DNA of 64,000 bases from Gyromitra esculenta (GCA_038503075.1 JBCAML010000006.1:1798001-1862000), one strand, 5' to 3'; shown: positions 1-13,140, numbered from the stretch's first letter. Made by a program: numbers and translations. The notes: generated by a model not told the origin, from the letters alone.

Positions 1-133
1 CGTACGATTGTTTGAAATACAGCAGCGCCGACAATAAGACAGCTAGCCCAGTGGAAGCCACGACTGCACCTTTCAGATACTTGTAGAGGGAGCCTATGTA
101 AGTTACGAATTCAGAGAGCGGCTGAAGCGACAT
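1..133 (-). CDS. BEM46-like alpha/beta hydrolase, 5' end only (cut by window edge)
   Basis: Reading the minus strand from the ATG at 133, an open frame runs to the left edge and gives 44 residues. The peptide starts MSLQPLSEFVTYIGSLYKYL and is followed by a hydrophobic stretch (about residues 21-39, rich in V, A, L) ending in YFKQ. This layout, a short N-terminus, one membrane anchor and then a YFKQ-like junction, is what I remember of fungal BEM46/ABHD13-type membrane hydrolases, which act at the ER and plasma membrane. The catalytic domain lies outside the window, so the assignment rests on the N-terminus alone. It could be another single-pass membrane protein. The frame is open to the edge with no stop. 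Confidence 0.5.
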   Translation of the reverse strand, partial: MSLQPLSEFVTYIGSLYKYLKGAVVASTGLAVLLSALLYFKQSY

Positions 134-1635
134 GGAGAAAGGAAGGAAAAGAGGAAAAGGGAGGTGGGAAGGTGGGAGAGAGGTCTAGACGTGGAGGATG
201 GACATAGAACGGATTGCTATGTATCTTTTTGTTTGTAAGGGATACCAAAAGCGTACACGGGGGTGGGCAACAGTTGTTGTTGAGAATTACCACGACTTTC
301 TTAGCGAGGAATTCAAGTTCTGTAAGGGTGACACGGGACAGCAGCTGTGGTGAAAGGGAGAGCCGCGTTGTTAGACAAAGGCGAGTCACGTGACTCGCCT
401 GGCAGATACTTGGTAAGGCGGGTGCAAAACGGGCCGCCATGCGCACAGATCTAGGCAGTTTGGCCATTGCATACAGCAAACAAGCATGCTTACGGCGGAG
501 ATTTGGGCAAGAATGTCGTGGAAAAAGGTAAACGTGATATTGGGCTGATGCAGGCACGGGCATATGTGTCGCTCGTGAGAAAGTCTGACGGAGCAGTGCG
601 GAGACTAGATCGCGCGGGTTTGGTGAGAATTTACAGCTACGCGCCAGGCAGGAGATAGCAGGTACACCGCTAATCAAATGCCACGAATCGGTGTGCCGAG
701 TGATATTGTGTGACTGATTGCTGCATAGCCAGCAACTCTGATCCTAGCTAAAGCCTTCCAGGGCGAGTAGATACCTTCGACCTCCTTAACACTCAGACCC
801 GAGCAGCGGAGTAGGATAGTACGTGTGTAGCAAACCTCCTCGGGGCAGGCACAGAGAACCCGAGAGCGCAGACAGAAGCTGGCCAACAAACCCGATGAGG
901 TGGTTAGGGAGAGCAAATCAAAAAACCATACCAGCAAAAGACGTTTTCGGGTTCCCCATGCCTGCCCCGAGTACAAGTCAGGCCAAACCATTGATTGAGA
1001 CGGCGATAAGACGGCCAGCGATCGTCTGCGCATTTTTCGCACCCCAGATCGAGAGATAGAGATGTGGTGGTTTGGGTTTCCAACACGATGTGTGGCGAAG
1101 CCAGCCTCCCCCCCTTCCGAGTTTGCAAATGACCTGGGACCCCAACTCCGCGACCCATGCTTCCCAGAACGTCATGGTTAAATTTAAAGTACATGTAGGT
1201 AGAATTGATACATTCTGCCCCACACGTCTTTCTTCTACTAGTGGCCAGCAAACCCCCAAAAGTGCGCACAACATGTGAGCGCTAGTGAGAGTCAACGCCT
1301 TGGTTCCACAGTGCGCACTGTTACTTTATGATAAATTAAACCAACATACCAGGCATTCCAATTGCACAGCCTTTTCCCTCCTGTCGTTACTCTTTCTGCA
1401 TAAACCTTCAACTACAATAACTGTTCCACAAAGCTTTTCGCTAGATCACGACAATTGTCGTCACCGGTAATAATATAATCCGACTCTCGGAATTCTGAGA
1501 CCTAGCTTAACAAACCAAGTGCATGAACAAATGTGTGTCTAATTCCCCAAAGTGGCTCGGAATTATTAAACTGACTATTTTGACTCTTGAGATCCAAAAA
1601 CAAAAGCTTTTAAATCGTGATCTTTAAAACCATCA
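134..1635. other. Intergenic region between BEM46-like gene and F-box/ankyrin gene
   Basis: I see no convincing gene here. The open frames are short, overlap on opposite strands and show no recognisable domain. It contains one copy of the palindrome TACATGTA (1190-1197). The two flanking genes diverge, so it probably holds both promoters. Confidence 0.5.
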
Positions 1636-2715
1636 ATGTCATTCCCGTTCAAAATTCCTAACGAAATTCTCGACCTCGTGACCTCCGGCCTCTCTCCTGA
1701 AGACCATTTCTCTCTCGTCCAGACAAACACCTCCTTAGCTTTCCGCGCAGTGCGTTCGGCCATCGCGCTCCGTTACAGTTCTGCCATCCCCCTTGATCGT
1801 ACCGTTCAAGAAACCCCCAACAACGGTCTCTCTCGGAGTGTTTTGGCCCTCTGCGACAAACCTTCCAATGCCTGCAGCCAAACAACCCGAGAGAGCCCCA
1901 GCAGTGACTCTTCTACTATGGAGCTCTGTTATAGCAATCGTACGCTCCTCCATCACGCAGTCGAGAACTCTGGCGATGATCCTGCTACGATCCAATATCT
2001 TCTCTCTTTCTGCGTCGAGACCCACACCCTCCTTAATCTCCCCGACACCCATGGCCTTACACCCTTACATCTTGCCGCTTCATCCTCGGTTGCTATCTGT
2101 AAAGCCCTATTGAAAGCAGGCGCGGAGATAAATGCCAAGAATAGTATGGAGGAGACCCCGTTGTTCGTTGCCGTTGAAGCAGGGCGTGCGGACGTAGTAA
2201 AGTGTCTACTAGATCATGGGGCAGATATAACTGTGAAAGCAAAGGAAAGTAATCTAACAGCGCTGCAGAAAGCGATGATGTTTGGCGAGGAGGAAGTCGT
2301 ATCATGTCTATATAAGAAAATTGATGAGGGAGAGGTGGGAGTATATGGTAATGGCGGCTGTGCCCCACTGTGCCATGCGACGAGTGAGGGGTTCATACAG
2401 GCTATGAACGAAATGAGGGAGGCCGGAATAAATCCGTTTAGTCAGGAAGAGAACGGGGAGAGTTTGCCAGCCTTAGCTGTGATCGCCCGCTGGAGGAATG
2501 CAAGTACGGGGGTGAGTGGTGTCAAGAATGAGGAGGAGGAGAAGACGAGTAGAGAAGACGATGCCGGTTTTCAGCTGGAAAAGAGAAAGAGAGCAAGAGA
2601 AGAGAACTGGGAGGAGGAGATGAGGATCGAGAAACGGATGAAAACGAAAGAAGATTTACGAGAGATGATGAGAATGGTACCGAGAGGTATCGCCCGGAAA
2701 CTGGGTATAGTTTGA
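1636..2715 (+). CDS. F-box-like / ankyrin-repeat protein
   Basis: A single-exon gene of 359 residues. The N-terminus (about 1-40, beginning MSFPFKIPNEILDLVTSGLS) has the pattern of an F-box: hydrophobic, P-x-E-I-L, then a hydrophobic helix. F-boxes bind Skp1 in SCF ubiquitin ligases. Ankyrin repeats follow from about residue 100 to 225, with clear TPLHLAA, TPLFVAVEAGRADVV and LLDHGAD consensus pieces; these usually bind substrate proteins. The last 70 residues are very rich in E, K and R and probably form a charged helix. The likely role is substrate recognition for ubiquitination, but the substrate is unknown. F-box/ankyrin proteins are numerous in filamentous fungi, so no specific orthologue is claimed. 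Confidence 0.8.
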   Translation: MSFPFKIPNEILDLVTSGLSPEDHFSLVQTNTSLAFRAVRSAIALRYSSAIPLDRTVQETPNNGLSRSVLALCDKPSNACSQTTRESPSSDSSTMELCYSNRTLLHHAVENSGDDPATIQYLLSFCVETHTLLNLPDTHGLTPLHLAASSSVAICKALLKAGAEINAKNSMEETPLFVAVEAGRADVVKCLLDHGADITVKAKESNLTALQKAMMFGEEEVVSCLYKKIDEGEVGVYGNGGCAPLCHATSEGFIQAMNEMREAGINPFSQEENGESLPALAVIARWRNASTGVSGVKNEEEEKTSREDDAGFQLEKRKRAREENWEEEMRIEKRMKTKEDLREMMRMVPRGIARKLGIV

Positions 2716-3118
2716 GAAGCCTGAATAAAGTATAATTGTACGAGGAGGTAGGAGTTAGTAGGCAGATAGAAAATTTGTATTCTGATTTTTCCTATTCAAA
2801 TATAGGAGGGGGCTTTTTTTTTGCTATAGTTCTGCATGGGATCACTTTGCTAAATATAATTTTTAATCACTTGTCTTTGCTAAAAGCGGAGATGGCTTCA
2901 AAATAGTACAGTTATCGCTTCATTTGGAGAGAGTACCTCAAGTCTAGCACGGAAATTAACTTCATCTTGATACTGATTCCAGTCTCAGAGGTTCCTTTAG
3001 TGTTTGGCCTCGAGAGCCCTGGACTTTTATGAAGAAATACACTCGTTCAAAGCTCCTCAGGCTTGACCCCGCGTTTGAGAGTGTTCTATCCCCATAACCT
3101 AGACAACAAGTATTCCCA
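2716..3118. other. Intergenic region upstream of PCH2
   Basis: A 403-bp gap between two same-strand genes. It should hold the 3' end of the F-box/ankyrin transcript and the PCH2 promoter. There is a run of T near 2814 and nothing else I can name. Confidence 0.4.
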
Positions 3119-4994
3119 ATGGAGTTCATCACAGAACAAAACACTTCCACAGACCATCATCACAGTGATTTTCCATCATCATCTTCTACAGCCATCCTTT
3201 CTCCGCCTCCTATCCAATCTACAACTGTCCTCCACGTTGAAGTTCGTCTTCTTTCATTAGCGAATAGTCGTCTCGACTCCATCACCCGCTGGGTTCAGGA
3301 GTGGCTACACGCGAATTTTATCTCGTTGTCTTTGGCTCAGGATATATCATGCTTTGGTATTTAATACGATCAAACCAGCTCCCCCCTCTCCCCCCCGTCC
3401 ACTTCTGCATCTAGGTAGGTAACTACTGATAGATAATGTGAAGAATAGATGACTCCCCACTCATCGCTGAAAACGTCGAAATCATCTCCGTCGTCGAGGC
3501 CACCGGCTCCACAGCAGACGTACTTTATCTCGAGGAAGTAGTCCTAGACATCCACGCTTACAAGCTTCATCCCGATGCTGTAACTTCGTTGGGGCCTTCA
3601 CAAGGAGATGGAGATGAAGAACATCCGTCGAGCAAGATAACAGTATTGCCCTCGAAGTCGTTGGATGGTTTGTGGGAATTGTAAGTTCTCCTAGCCAGAC
3701 AATGAATGAATGGTTATAGGGCTGACGGACGATCATAGTCTAGTGTTTGATCCTGATATTAAAACGAAGCTTCTGCATTTTATTTCGAGCATAAGTGTGC
3801 CTTTCTACATGATTTTGGGGGGCTGATGGGGCTAACAGCAGATGCGGGGTGGGGGGGAAGTTCTGTTTGCGGATATGAAAGTCAATTTTATGTGTGTGAC
3901 TTGGAATAGATTAATTCTACTACATGGGCCTCCTGGCTCTGGTAAAACTTCTCTATGGTAAGGAATACAAATATATTCTGCTGCTTCGCTTACTGAATAC
4001 CAAGAATGTCTCAGTCGAGCTCTAGCCCAGAAACTCTCGATCCGTCTCTCGAAGCGCTTCTCGCACTGCCAACTAGTGGAGATTAATAGTCACAGTCTAT
4101 TCTCCAGGTGGTTCTCGGAATCTGGAAAACTGGTAGGGAGAATGTTTGAAGAAATTATGCAGATGTTGATGGATGAGGATATATTTGTGGTTGTCTTAAT
4201 AGGTTAGCCCCATAAGGATATAAGGCTTGCGAGAATGCTATTTTCTGATAAGGCTGTGAGTAGACGAAGTCGAGTCTCTTACTTCCGCAAGGAAGGGTGC
4301 TGCATCGGGGAACGAGCCGAGCGATTCTTTACGGGTTTGCTTAGATATTAACTTTTTTGACCTTATAGTTAATACGACTAACGCAAGAACCCGGGTTTTA
4401 GGTTGTGAATGCGCTTTTAACCGCGCTGGATAAATTGCGATACAAGAATAACGTGAGATTCCGACATGGTTGATGAGGGTATTCTGCCCCTGCTGATCAT
4501 TGACTCTGATCAGCAGGTTATCGTTTTAACGACTTCGAATTTACTAGAAGCCATGGACCCTGCCTTTCTCGACCGTGCAGATATAAAACAATTTGTTGGC
4601 TCACCAACGACACAAGCAGTCTACACAATCCTTCGCACATGTTTAAACGAACTGATTCGCTGTGGACTCATCAACGAACTAGTACTGCGCACTAACATCC
4701 CCTCCTTTTGAAAATATTTTCCTGACTAACGCTTTCATGCAGAATCCTATACCTTGCTCTGAAGAAGCTTGCCTTACACTATTCTCGCAGCCTAATGCCG
4801 CTTCTTCACGGCTCTGGAGATGTGCGGGCGGATGCACTAACTTTTCAGGGAGAACACTCAGGAGATTGCCAGTACTAATGCATGCTGCATATATTCAGAA
4901 GGATAATTGTACACTTGTGGAAGCCTTAGAAGCCTTAGAGAGCGTTGTGGAGGACGAGAGGAAGGCCAGGGCTGATTTTACGGTAGAATGGTAG
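3119..4994 (+). CDS. PCH2: Pachytene checkpoint AAA+ ATPase PCH2 (TRIP13)
   Basis: PCH2/TRIP13 remodels HORMA-domain proteins in meiotic chromosome axes and in checkpoint signalling. I place nine exons: 3119-3356, 3449-3680, 3739-3794, 3861-3957, 4015-4202, 4264-4334, 4402-4452, 4517-4681 and 4743-4994. They sum to 1350 nt, giving 449 residues, close to the 432 of human TRIP13. Exon 4 carries [16 protein letters not shown] with the Walker A motif. Walker B is split between exons 5 and 6 (VVVLI then [10 protein letters not shown]). Exon 8 has the sensor region VIVLTTSN and exon 9 ends with the typical [17 protein letters not shown]. Exon 4 most likely starts at 3861, because this restores ILFADMKVN. 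Key ATPase residues are present, so the gene looks functional. Exon edges are hand-made. Confidence 0.9.
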
Positions 4995-7900
4995 CCCCTT
5001 TCAGTTTTATGGTGATGATATCATATAAAACTTATAGGAACCGGAATAGTAGATGAAGCATATTATGGAAGTAACTCTATAACTGCATTGTTTTGATTTG
5101 TTCTTGAAAAATAGGGGTGGCTGCTTTCGTATAAAGCATACAGGACTAAGTCTGATCAATAGTTCTTTACACGATAGATGCCTAGAAGACTTAAAGATTA
5201 TAATAAAGATGGTCCTAGATATACTCTTGATAAACATCCTTAGGTTAGATTAAGGGTTTAGTTAAAATCGCAGTGCAATCACTTCTAGAACTAGCGTTTT
5301 GACAAACAAGAATTTACCGCTTCAGAGCTTTCTAGCCCTAAGCCGAGCACACCATACTCTACCCTACGAATCTCAGTCTACCTATAGCTTTTGCCGGAGC
5401 TCCGATTTCGTCATAACTGCAGGAGTGACTGTATTAGGAGCAACAATGGACTGAAATTAGAAGCTATACTAGAGGAAGGACACATAATGTACTATTTCAG
5501 TTACGCGTGCTTGAGAATCTATCACGTTATCATATGAGCTCACTAAGGAAAAAGACCTATCGCGATGCCCTAATGAGCTCAGTTGATTTGGCGCCACTTG
5601 AATGTTGATGCACGATTCTGATCAAAGCTTATCAAGACTTATTCACACATAACTTAGTTGGACGGATCACCATTCCTTAAGCCTTGGAAACATATCTTAG
5701 ATACAGCTACATGTAGTGATCATGAATGCGATACTGCATAAGCCACTGAGACTCAAGAAACTAATGCTCCTTATAACGCTCGGTCGACTATCAAAACACT
5801 GTGAGCTCAGCTATGTTGTCACGCTCGGGGAGTGCATGGACGAATTACTTGATGAAGTAGTACAAAATAATATCTGCCGAACCTAGTTGCCTGAGTTTAT
5901 TCAATACAGGTCTAGTTGGCATATGTGCAGTAAGCATCACAAATACAGAGATCCCACGTGGATTTGGGTGTTCACTATATGCAGTGCCTGTTTCTTAGTG
6001 TTGATAAGCACGCCTGGTAATCGAGCATCTCCACAAAGACACATAACAGCGCAACTGTGAAGGTAAATGAAAGTACATATCTGTGCGCAATCTCTCGTTA
6101 ACTTTCTGCAAACGCCACTCCTAAGAGACTGGGCTAATAAACCGAGTGTAGTTTGCTCACAAATTATCACTCGATCTTGTGATTCCTCGCTATCTTGGTG
6201 GAATGTTCACTCCCGGATACATGATTAGTAAAACCGGGGCTAATAAAGATCATGTGTTTAAAATCGAAGAAAATAGCATTCTCCATAGCTTAAGGCTGAT
6301 GCTTTCTAAACAGTGGCGAGTGTATAATCATGATATGTCACTCGTTTAGTAGCAGCTTGCTCGGTGGAATGGCTTGGTTGATTATCTGTTGATCCCGGTT
6401 CCCCTAGTGGACAAAATTACCCATGATCTATCATTTATGCGGCTAAGTATGCACATTGAAAGCATTCCAAGGTCAAACAATCGCTCTCAGAGAATGAACT
6501 GTGTGATAATCATAAAACCATTTCGTCATAGCATGGATGCGTCGTGGTCGTGGTTTTGTTGTTGCTTTAGCAGCTTGCTCGCTTTCACATACGAATATGC
6601 ATTCTGATCACATTTTCTTTTTTTTAAATCCGTACGTACGTACGTGAGGGAAAGGCTTCCTTATTCCATGGCGACTTAGTGTGTATGTACGTAGTGTTTT
6701 AAAATCTAATATTCCCCCCCGCGAATCCTCCGGCCGGTTTTTCTAGTGGAGATCGGCAGTTGGGGAAGTATTAGAAATTCCTAAACAGATGAAAACCCCG
6801 AACGCAACTCTTGCCCTCGCGATCGGGATAAGTGTCCGAGTTTGGGGCGCACCCTGTTCAACTGAAGTTTCAAGTTCAGACTTTTTTTTAAACTTCCTTA
6901 CCTTTGCCCAACCATCGGGCGGGTTGGCGGAATATATTGTATCATATGAAGACTGACAGAAAGTGGCTGTTTCAAGACACTTGCATATGTTGTTGACCAT
7001 CGAAACAATAAACAAATTTTTTTCTGGGGAAAGGGATGTATGGATGATGACGATCCAGTGCGACGGTTCCGCCGGCCCCCGCGCACTCGTGCACTCAAGC
7101 GAGATGGTTTGACACCCACCGAATCCTTCGTGATTATGTTTTGCAGCATGTTCGCTTCTGTGGAGCGCTGAAGAGAGCGCACTTGCCTTATCCTCCTCGT
7201 TCTCTTCCCCCAGTCAGCTTACAGTAGGTGGTACCTAGACACCGGGTACAAGTGTAATTTTTGAATTTTTGAATTTTTGAATTTTTATTTTTATTTTTAT
7301 TTTTATTTTGCGGGAATGCTCGCGCTTATCCTCGAGGTCGTATATTTCCATTTTTTTCACCGGATGGCACCGGCAGCGGTAGTGGGTAAACCGCATCCTG
7401 TCTTAGGTTTCAAACTTAGAAAGACGCCGCTGTACTTGACGTACACGGGTTCATTGTATTTTCTCGCATTCAAGGGATAGAAAAACAGTTTTTTATTTTA
7501 TAGGAGCGAATTGGGGATCGTGCGAGAGATGGACGGCCCAGCATGGAGAAAGGATTGGATAGAAAGTTCTAGAGATCGAATCATATTACGGGGTTTATTC
7601 CAGCCGGTAGGTGTAAGCAGGCAGATGTGAAAAAAAATGAACCAGGTTGGGGTGCTACTGTGCACGAACAATATAAATTGCGTCGAGAACATGCATCTAC
7701 TCCACAACCCACAGCAGGTAAGCAAAACGTGAGAGATGTGGTACCTATCTATTCCCTGCTTTGGAAGGGCGCCAGCATGAGAAAGAGTCTTTTAGTATAT
7801 CAGCCAGAAAATGAAAAACAAAGTAAACGAATAGACCCGCTGCCGAATGCCTAGCTGCAGTTTTTCTTCCTAGTACTCGTTGAGTTTCGCGTGTAAGTGA

Positions 7901-9292
7901 ATTCCCGGCCATCGGCGAACGAGGAAAGCCCAGACGGAGGTACTTTGCCGACATACATGATACATCCGACAAGCAAGAACGGAGCCGAAAGAGGTGAGTG
8001 GGGACGATACAGTAAACGCTGCCGCGACGTCCATTGGTGGCGATGGGGACTCTATATGTAATTCTTAGAGCCAACAAAGCGGCCATGTATGTGTATATGT
8101 ACTCTGATGAAGCATCCAAGTAGAGTACGCACCATCCCTACATATAAGCCAGAGGTGGGATTTTGCTGTGACTGTCGTTCTTGGTGATGGAGACGATGAG
8201 CATGGGTTGAATGATGATGATGGAGGGGAGAACGCCAACACAACCAGCTTGTGTTTTAAAAGCCCCCAACGTGCCTGCATATGATATGTGCAGCCCAAAG
8301 TGCCCAAGCAGATATGTATTCAAGCCCAATAATACCTGTAGCCATGGTGGAGGAGACTCGGGAGTATGAGCGAGCAAAACATCTCCCTGGGAACTGGGCT
8401 GTGACGCGTAACCGCTGTTAAGATGAGATTTGGTGCCTGACATCGCCAAGCCGTGTTTTCTGTTCCCCGCAGCTAAAGATGAAACTAGACCGCGTGTGGC
8501 CAAGAGCGATCTTGAAGGCTGGGGGGGTGGATTTTGCGTGATGGTGGGCGGACAAGCTGCGCAGCCGAGCCCACCTCTGCAATTCCTGGCCGTTGGACCA
8601 CTCACACTAGCGGCCCTGATGGGCCGAGAAGCTGGGAAAGCCCTCAAGATTGAGGGAGACTGAGTGAGCGGAGGTATCATTCAGTGATGTACTTGTACTT
8701 CTGGAATATGTGTGTAGCGAGGCATAAGACGTACATGCACATACATGTAGAGTATCTACAGCAGGTGAACGAGGCTATCTGGAGCCCAGTTGATTACCGG
8801 CATCTCGTTGTCGGTCGGTTTCTTTCGGGTCTCGCGTCGTTGGATCACAGCCTGCTGCTGGGCTGGCACTCTCTATGCGAGCAAGCCCATCAGTGCAAGG
8901 AAAACCTCGAGTTCAGACCCGTAACCTGTTGGGGTGTGTGTGCTGCTTGCCTGCCTGCCACTTGAAGAAATCGGTTCCTAACCCTTCGACTGTTCTCTCG
9001 CCTCTTGCTAGTCTCGCCGTCCCCCACCAATCCGCTAGCGCCCTGCTACACCATCACCACCTCTCTGGTGTGTCGTTCGACTCCCATCGTCAAACACTCC
9101 ATCGTCCCCAGCTGTCGTATACCCATATTATTATCAATCACGCTCTTTCGCCCCATAACTAACAACAACAGAGCTCCGAGAAAGATCGAAAATAGGAGAA
9201 GAAACACGGCGGAAGAAGATCTGCTTACACAGAGGCTGGCCCACGGTGCCTAAGCTTCGCCGACCGTGCAGCAGCAACCGAAGCAGTTCAAC
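4995..9292. other. Gene-poor region upstream of IRE1
   Basis: About 4.3 kb with no gene I can support. Open frames are short and lack domain patterns. The left half (5.0-6.6 kb) is AT-rich with frequent stops in all frames and may be decayed sequence. It holds TACATGTA palindromes at 5708-5715 and 8742-8749, a CGTACGTACGTACGT tract near 6631, and a simple repeat at 7258-7309. The last several hundred bases, including a CT-rich stretch, are probably the IRE1 promoter and 5' leader. Confidence 0.5.
7258..7309. repeat. Compound microsatellite (GAATTTTT then ATTTTT units)
   Basis: Three to four copies of an 8-base GAATTTTT unit pass directly into about five copies of a 6-base ATTTTT unit. It is a simple sequence repeat in intergenic DNA; such tracts are often length-variable between strains. 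Confidence 0.85.
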
Positions 9293-12200
9293 ATGCGCAC
9301 CTCTGGTGTTCCCAACGTACTCGGCTTGATTTGGGGGGTTTTCGTTCTCTGCTGGATTCAGCTCGCCCTCGCTGGACGTCCGAGCTCAGAGATCAAAGAA
9401 ACCCCACAAGATCGACAGCCTGACCAACAGCTGCCGCGTATCACCGTTCCAGGGGCTTCAAATCAGGGCAGCAATGAGAGCAAGGGCTCCGAGAACGGAT
9501 TGAGAGACGATCACAGAGATCACTCTTCTTCATTCAGTGCTGCCAGAGCACTCGCGACATACGCCCCAGATGTCGATAACAGTATCTATCGATCTGGGGT
9601 GGGACGAGTTGGCAGTGGAGGAGTAGCACTTCACCAAAGATTCATCCATGATTGGGAGGTTGAGGATTATGTGTTGATGTCTACAGTCGACGGGACGCTG
9701 TACGCGACAGACAGGAAAACAGGGGTCACGAGATGGGAAATATTTTCAAGTGATCCAATGGTGCAAACGATTTCTCACCGAGCAAATATCTCGAATCCGG
9801 CAATGGATTGGACTAAAGATGACAATATAGTCTGGATCGTTGAACCAACAGATGGTGGCCAATTGTTCTATTTTTCTCCCGAGAGTGGCTTAAAGGTAAT
9901 TGCAAAAAAAAAGAAATTTTTTCACTTGTAGCAGAATTTAGGCTGACCATCTCCTCTCTTGTTGCCATTTAGAGGTTCGGTATTTCAGTAAAGGGTATCG
10001 TTGATAACACACCCTTTTCCACCAAGGGGAGTGATAAGGTCTACAACGGGGACAAAAAAACGACAACATTTGCAATAGATGCCCGTGGGGGTAAGGTGCA
10101 GAGGGTATTCAGTTCAAGCGGTTTCACAGTGATGAACAATAAAAAGTGCAAGCCTCACAGAGGCTTGGAGGTTGAAGATCTGGACGACGAGTGTAATTCA
10201 GCTGAAAAGATTATTTTGATTGGAAGAACTGGTACAGCCTCCGGGGTTGTCTTCTCAGCGACTGGTGTCGGTGAAGTGCTTTCTCTTTTTTGCTAATGTG
10301 TCCAACAGAATATACTGTCACGATTAGTAACCTGAATACCGGAGAACATTTATGGACAATCAAGTACACGGAATGGGGGCCAAACAACAGTGATCGGGAC
10401 TTGGCAGATCAACACCGCGAACCTATGGATAACCGCTATATCTACAGCAGCTATAACGGTAGAATTTATGGATTTGAAGGGGACACAACAGGCACGTGCC
10501 CCTTACTAACGGTTTAGAACTTATGTCTAATACTCCTTTAGGTCTTTCGAATGAACGAACTCCAAAATATTGGCTGGATCTTCCGTCTCCTGTCACCCGA
10601 ATTTTCGATGTTGTCAAATCCATATCGACCTCGGCTGAGTTGGATACCGCAAGCTTTGTGGTCCTTCCCCAGCCAATCGTGGTGTCAAAGGAATTGCGAC
10701 GTGATGAAAAGTTGACTTTTGTTGGTCTCACGGATGGTGGTCACTATGCCTTGTCAGAAGCAAGCTATCCTTTTGTGACGGATGGGGCTCAACGGGCAGC
10801 ATGCTACAGCAAGCGTATCGACTGGCAATATGTTAGCTATCAGGAACGTCAGAAGGTTCTTGTGGGGACTCACTCCGCTCAGTATGGATACCAAGAGCAA
10901 CATCCTGCATCATTACCGGCTCGTTCACAAGACGATGGCGAGAAGCCAATGATGTCAAGAAGCACATCCCCACCATTACCTTCTTCTCCTTCGCTGGGGG
11001 GCAGCAAGTTACTCGGCTTGGCTGTGAACAATCCTGTGGATCTCAGCATTGTAATTCTACTCTTCTCTGTGTTGTTTTGGGTTCTTCGTGGCCCAAAGAA
11101 GGGTGTATGGTTCAACTTCTCAGACACTGGTAGAAGTATTGGACTTCCGGAGGATAGTGTGAAGGAGATAATTATCCCGGGGGATAACCTCGAGTCAGAA
11201 AAACAGAACCCGAAGGTGCAGGTGGAAAGGCCTGAGGAGCGGGAACCATCTCCCGTAGCACCACCCACAGAAGAACCTGCTGCTATCGTAAAGGAACCTC
11301 AGGTTCCGGTCGAGGAGCCCACCGCCACTGCAGAAGAGAGAAAGGCTCGGGAGGTACGGTTCAACTCTCAACCAGAGGAGATAAAGGATAGAGTGGAAGT
11401 CCCGGAGATCCCGGAGATCTCGGAAATTGTTGCTCCAGCCGCCCCAGCCACACCAAAAAAGAAGAAGGCACACAGAGGTCAAAGGGGGGGGAAGAAGCGT
11501 AGTAAAGCTAACAGTAATGCCGACAAGGAAGAAGGTGATAGAATTGATAGAATTGTCAATGATGCCAAAAAGGTGGAACAAGAACTTCCTTTACAGCCCG
11601 ACATGACCGACAGATCGTCTGCGAATGATGTAGAAACATCACTCGTTTCAATAAACGGTCTTGATGTCTATGAGGACCAAATCTTGGGTAGGTTTTATAA
11701 TTTCCGAATTCGTGAATGTTTTTACTAACTCAAATTAAAGGGAGGGGGAGTCAAGGAACAACCGTTTGCAGAGGGTCCTTCGATGGAAGAGAGGTTGCGG
11801 TCAAAAGGATGTTGAACGATTTCGTGGAGATTGCTGAACACGAAGTTAAGCTCCTACAGCAGAGTGACGATCATCCAAACGTCATCAGGTATTACTGCAA
11901 ACAAAAGGGAGGGAAATTCCTCTACATCGCGCTAGAGCTCTGCAAAGCCTCACTCAACGATGTCATGATCGATCCGCAGACATTCCAGGAGCTTAGTGAG
12001 GCCTTGGACGCGACGGAGATCTTGTATCAGATCGCTGCAGGCGTTCATCATTTGCACTCTCTGAAGATTGTGCACCGTGACCTGAAGCCGCAGAATATTC
12101 TTGTCAGCTATCCTAAGGCACAACGAAATGCTCCTAAAGGAGCCCCAAAGAAGCCACGACTGCTTATTTCTGATTTCGGCCTCTGCAAAACCCTTGATGA

Positions 12201-13140
12201 TAATCAAAGTTCGTTCAAATTAACAACACATGCTTCTCCGGGAACATGCGGATGGAGGGCGCCAGAGTTGTTGACGTTAGAGGAAGAAAATCGTCGCCCT
12301 TTTGCGTCGCCAGGGAATACTGAGAGCTCTGGTTCAGGCTCGTCAGACACAGTTATTATAGATACAGCAACGGCAGCACAGCGGAGAGCAACGAGGGCTA
12401 TTGATATATTCTCGATGGGATGCGTTTTTTATTTCATCCTATCACAGGGTGAACATCCTTTTGGAGACAAATGGCATCGAGAGTTGAATATCATCCACGA
12501 CACTCACGACCTGAGCAGGTTAGATATGTTGGGAGATGCAGGATATGAAGCGAAAGATTTGATCAGGAGCATGATTGACCATAACCCGAAAAAACGGTAA
12601 ATTACTCTACCAGAAGCTTATAGGGCACGAAGAATTGGAAGCTAATTTTATCTCCATAGACCCGACGCAACTAAAGTGATGATTCATCCCTTCTTCTGGT
12701 CACCAGAGAAACGTCTAAACTTCCTCCTAGATGTATCTGATCGTTTTGAAGTGGAAAAGGACAAAGAAAAAGATCCCAACTACAAATCGCCATGGATTCC
12801 ATTCCTAGAACAGGGTGCCAACGTGATTATCAGGAAAGACTGGATAAAGCAGTTGGATCGGGGATTCCTTGAGGAGCTGCTTGGGAACAAGCGAAGAGGC
12901 TATGACGGGGAGAAAGTCTTGGACCTACTGAGAGCTATCAGGAACAAGAAGCACCATTACCAGGACATGAAACCTACAGCCAAGGCATCTGTCGGTGCAT
13001 TACCGGGCTCGTACCTATGCTACTTCACAGGCAGGTTTCCGGACTTGCTGCTGCACTCGTATCATGTGATCCGGGAAACGGGATTCTCAGAAGAACCGGT
13101 GTTCCAAACCTATTATACCACTTCTGCTTCTGCATTATAA
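9293..13140 (+). CDS. IRE1: ER stress sensor kinase/endoribonuclease IRE1
   Basis: IRE1 senses unfolded proteins in the ER and splices the HAC1-type mRNA. Six exons (9293-9895, 9973-10231, 10309-10491, 10542-11687, 11741-12596, 12660-13140) sum to 3528 nt, giving 1175 residues. The start at 9293 begins a signal peptide (MRTSGVPNVLGLIWGVFVLC). The lumenal domain follows, with DGTLYATDRKTG and IGRTEYTV. A single membrane helix lies near residue 514 (SIVILLFSVLFWVL), then a charged linker. The kinase has the glycine loop GRGSQGT, AVKRM, HRDLKPQN (near 841) and DFGLCK (near 876), with an insert before the F-lobe. The C-terminal KEN RNase domain carries RNKKHHYQD (near 1114), including the catalytic Asn and His. 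The third intron (10492-10541) needs a GC donor. Confidence 0.95.

Noticed and set aside
8138..8680. 180-codon minus-strand frame upstream of IRE1
   Set aside because: Composition is proline/serine-rich without recognisable motif, and it is overlapped by other random frames.
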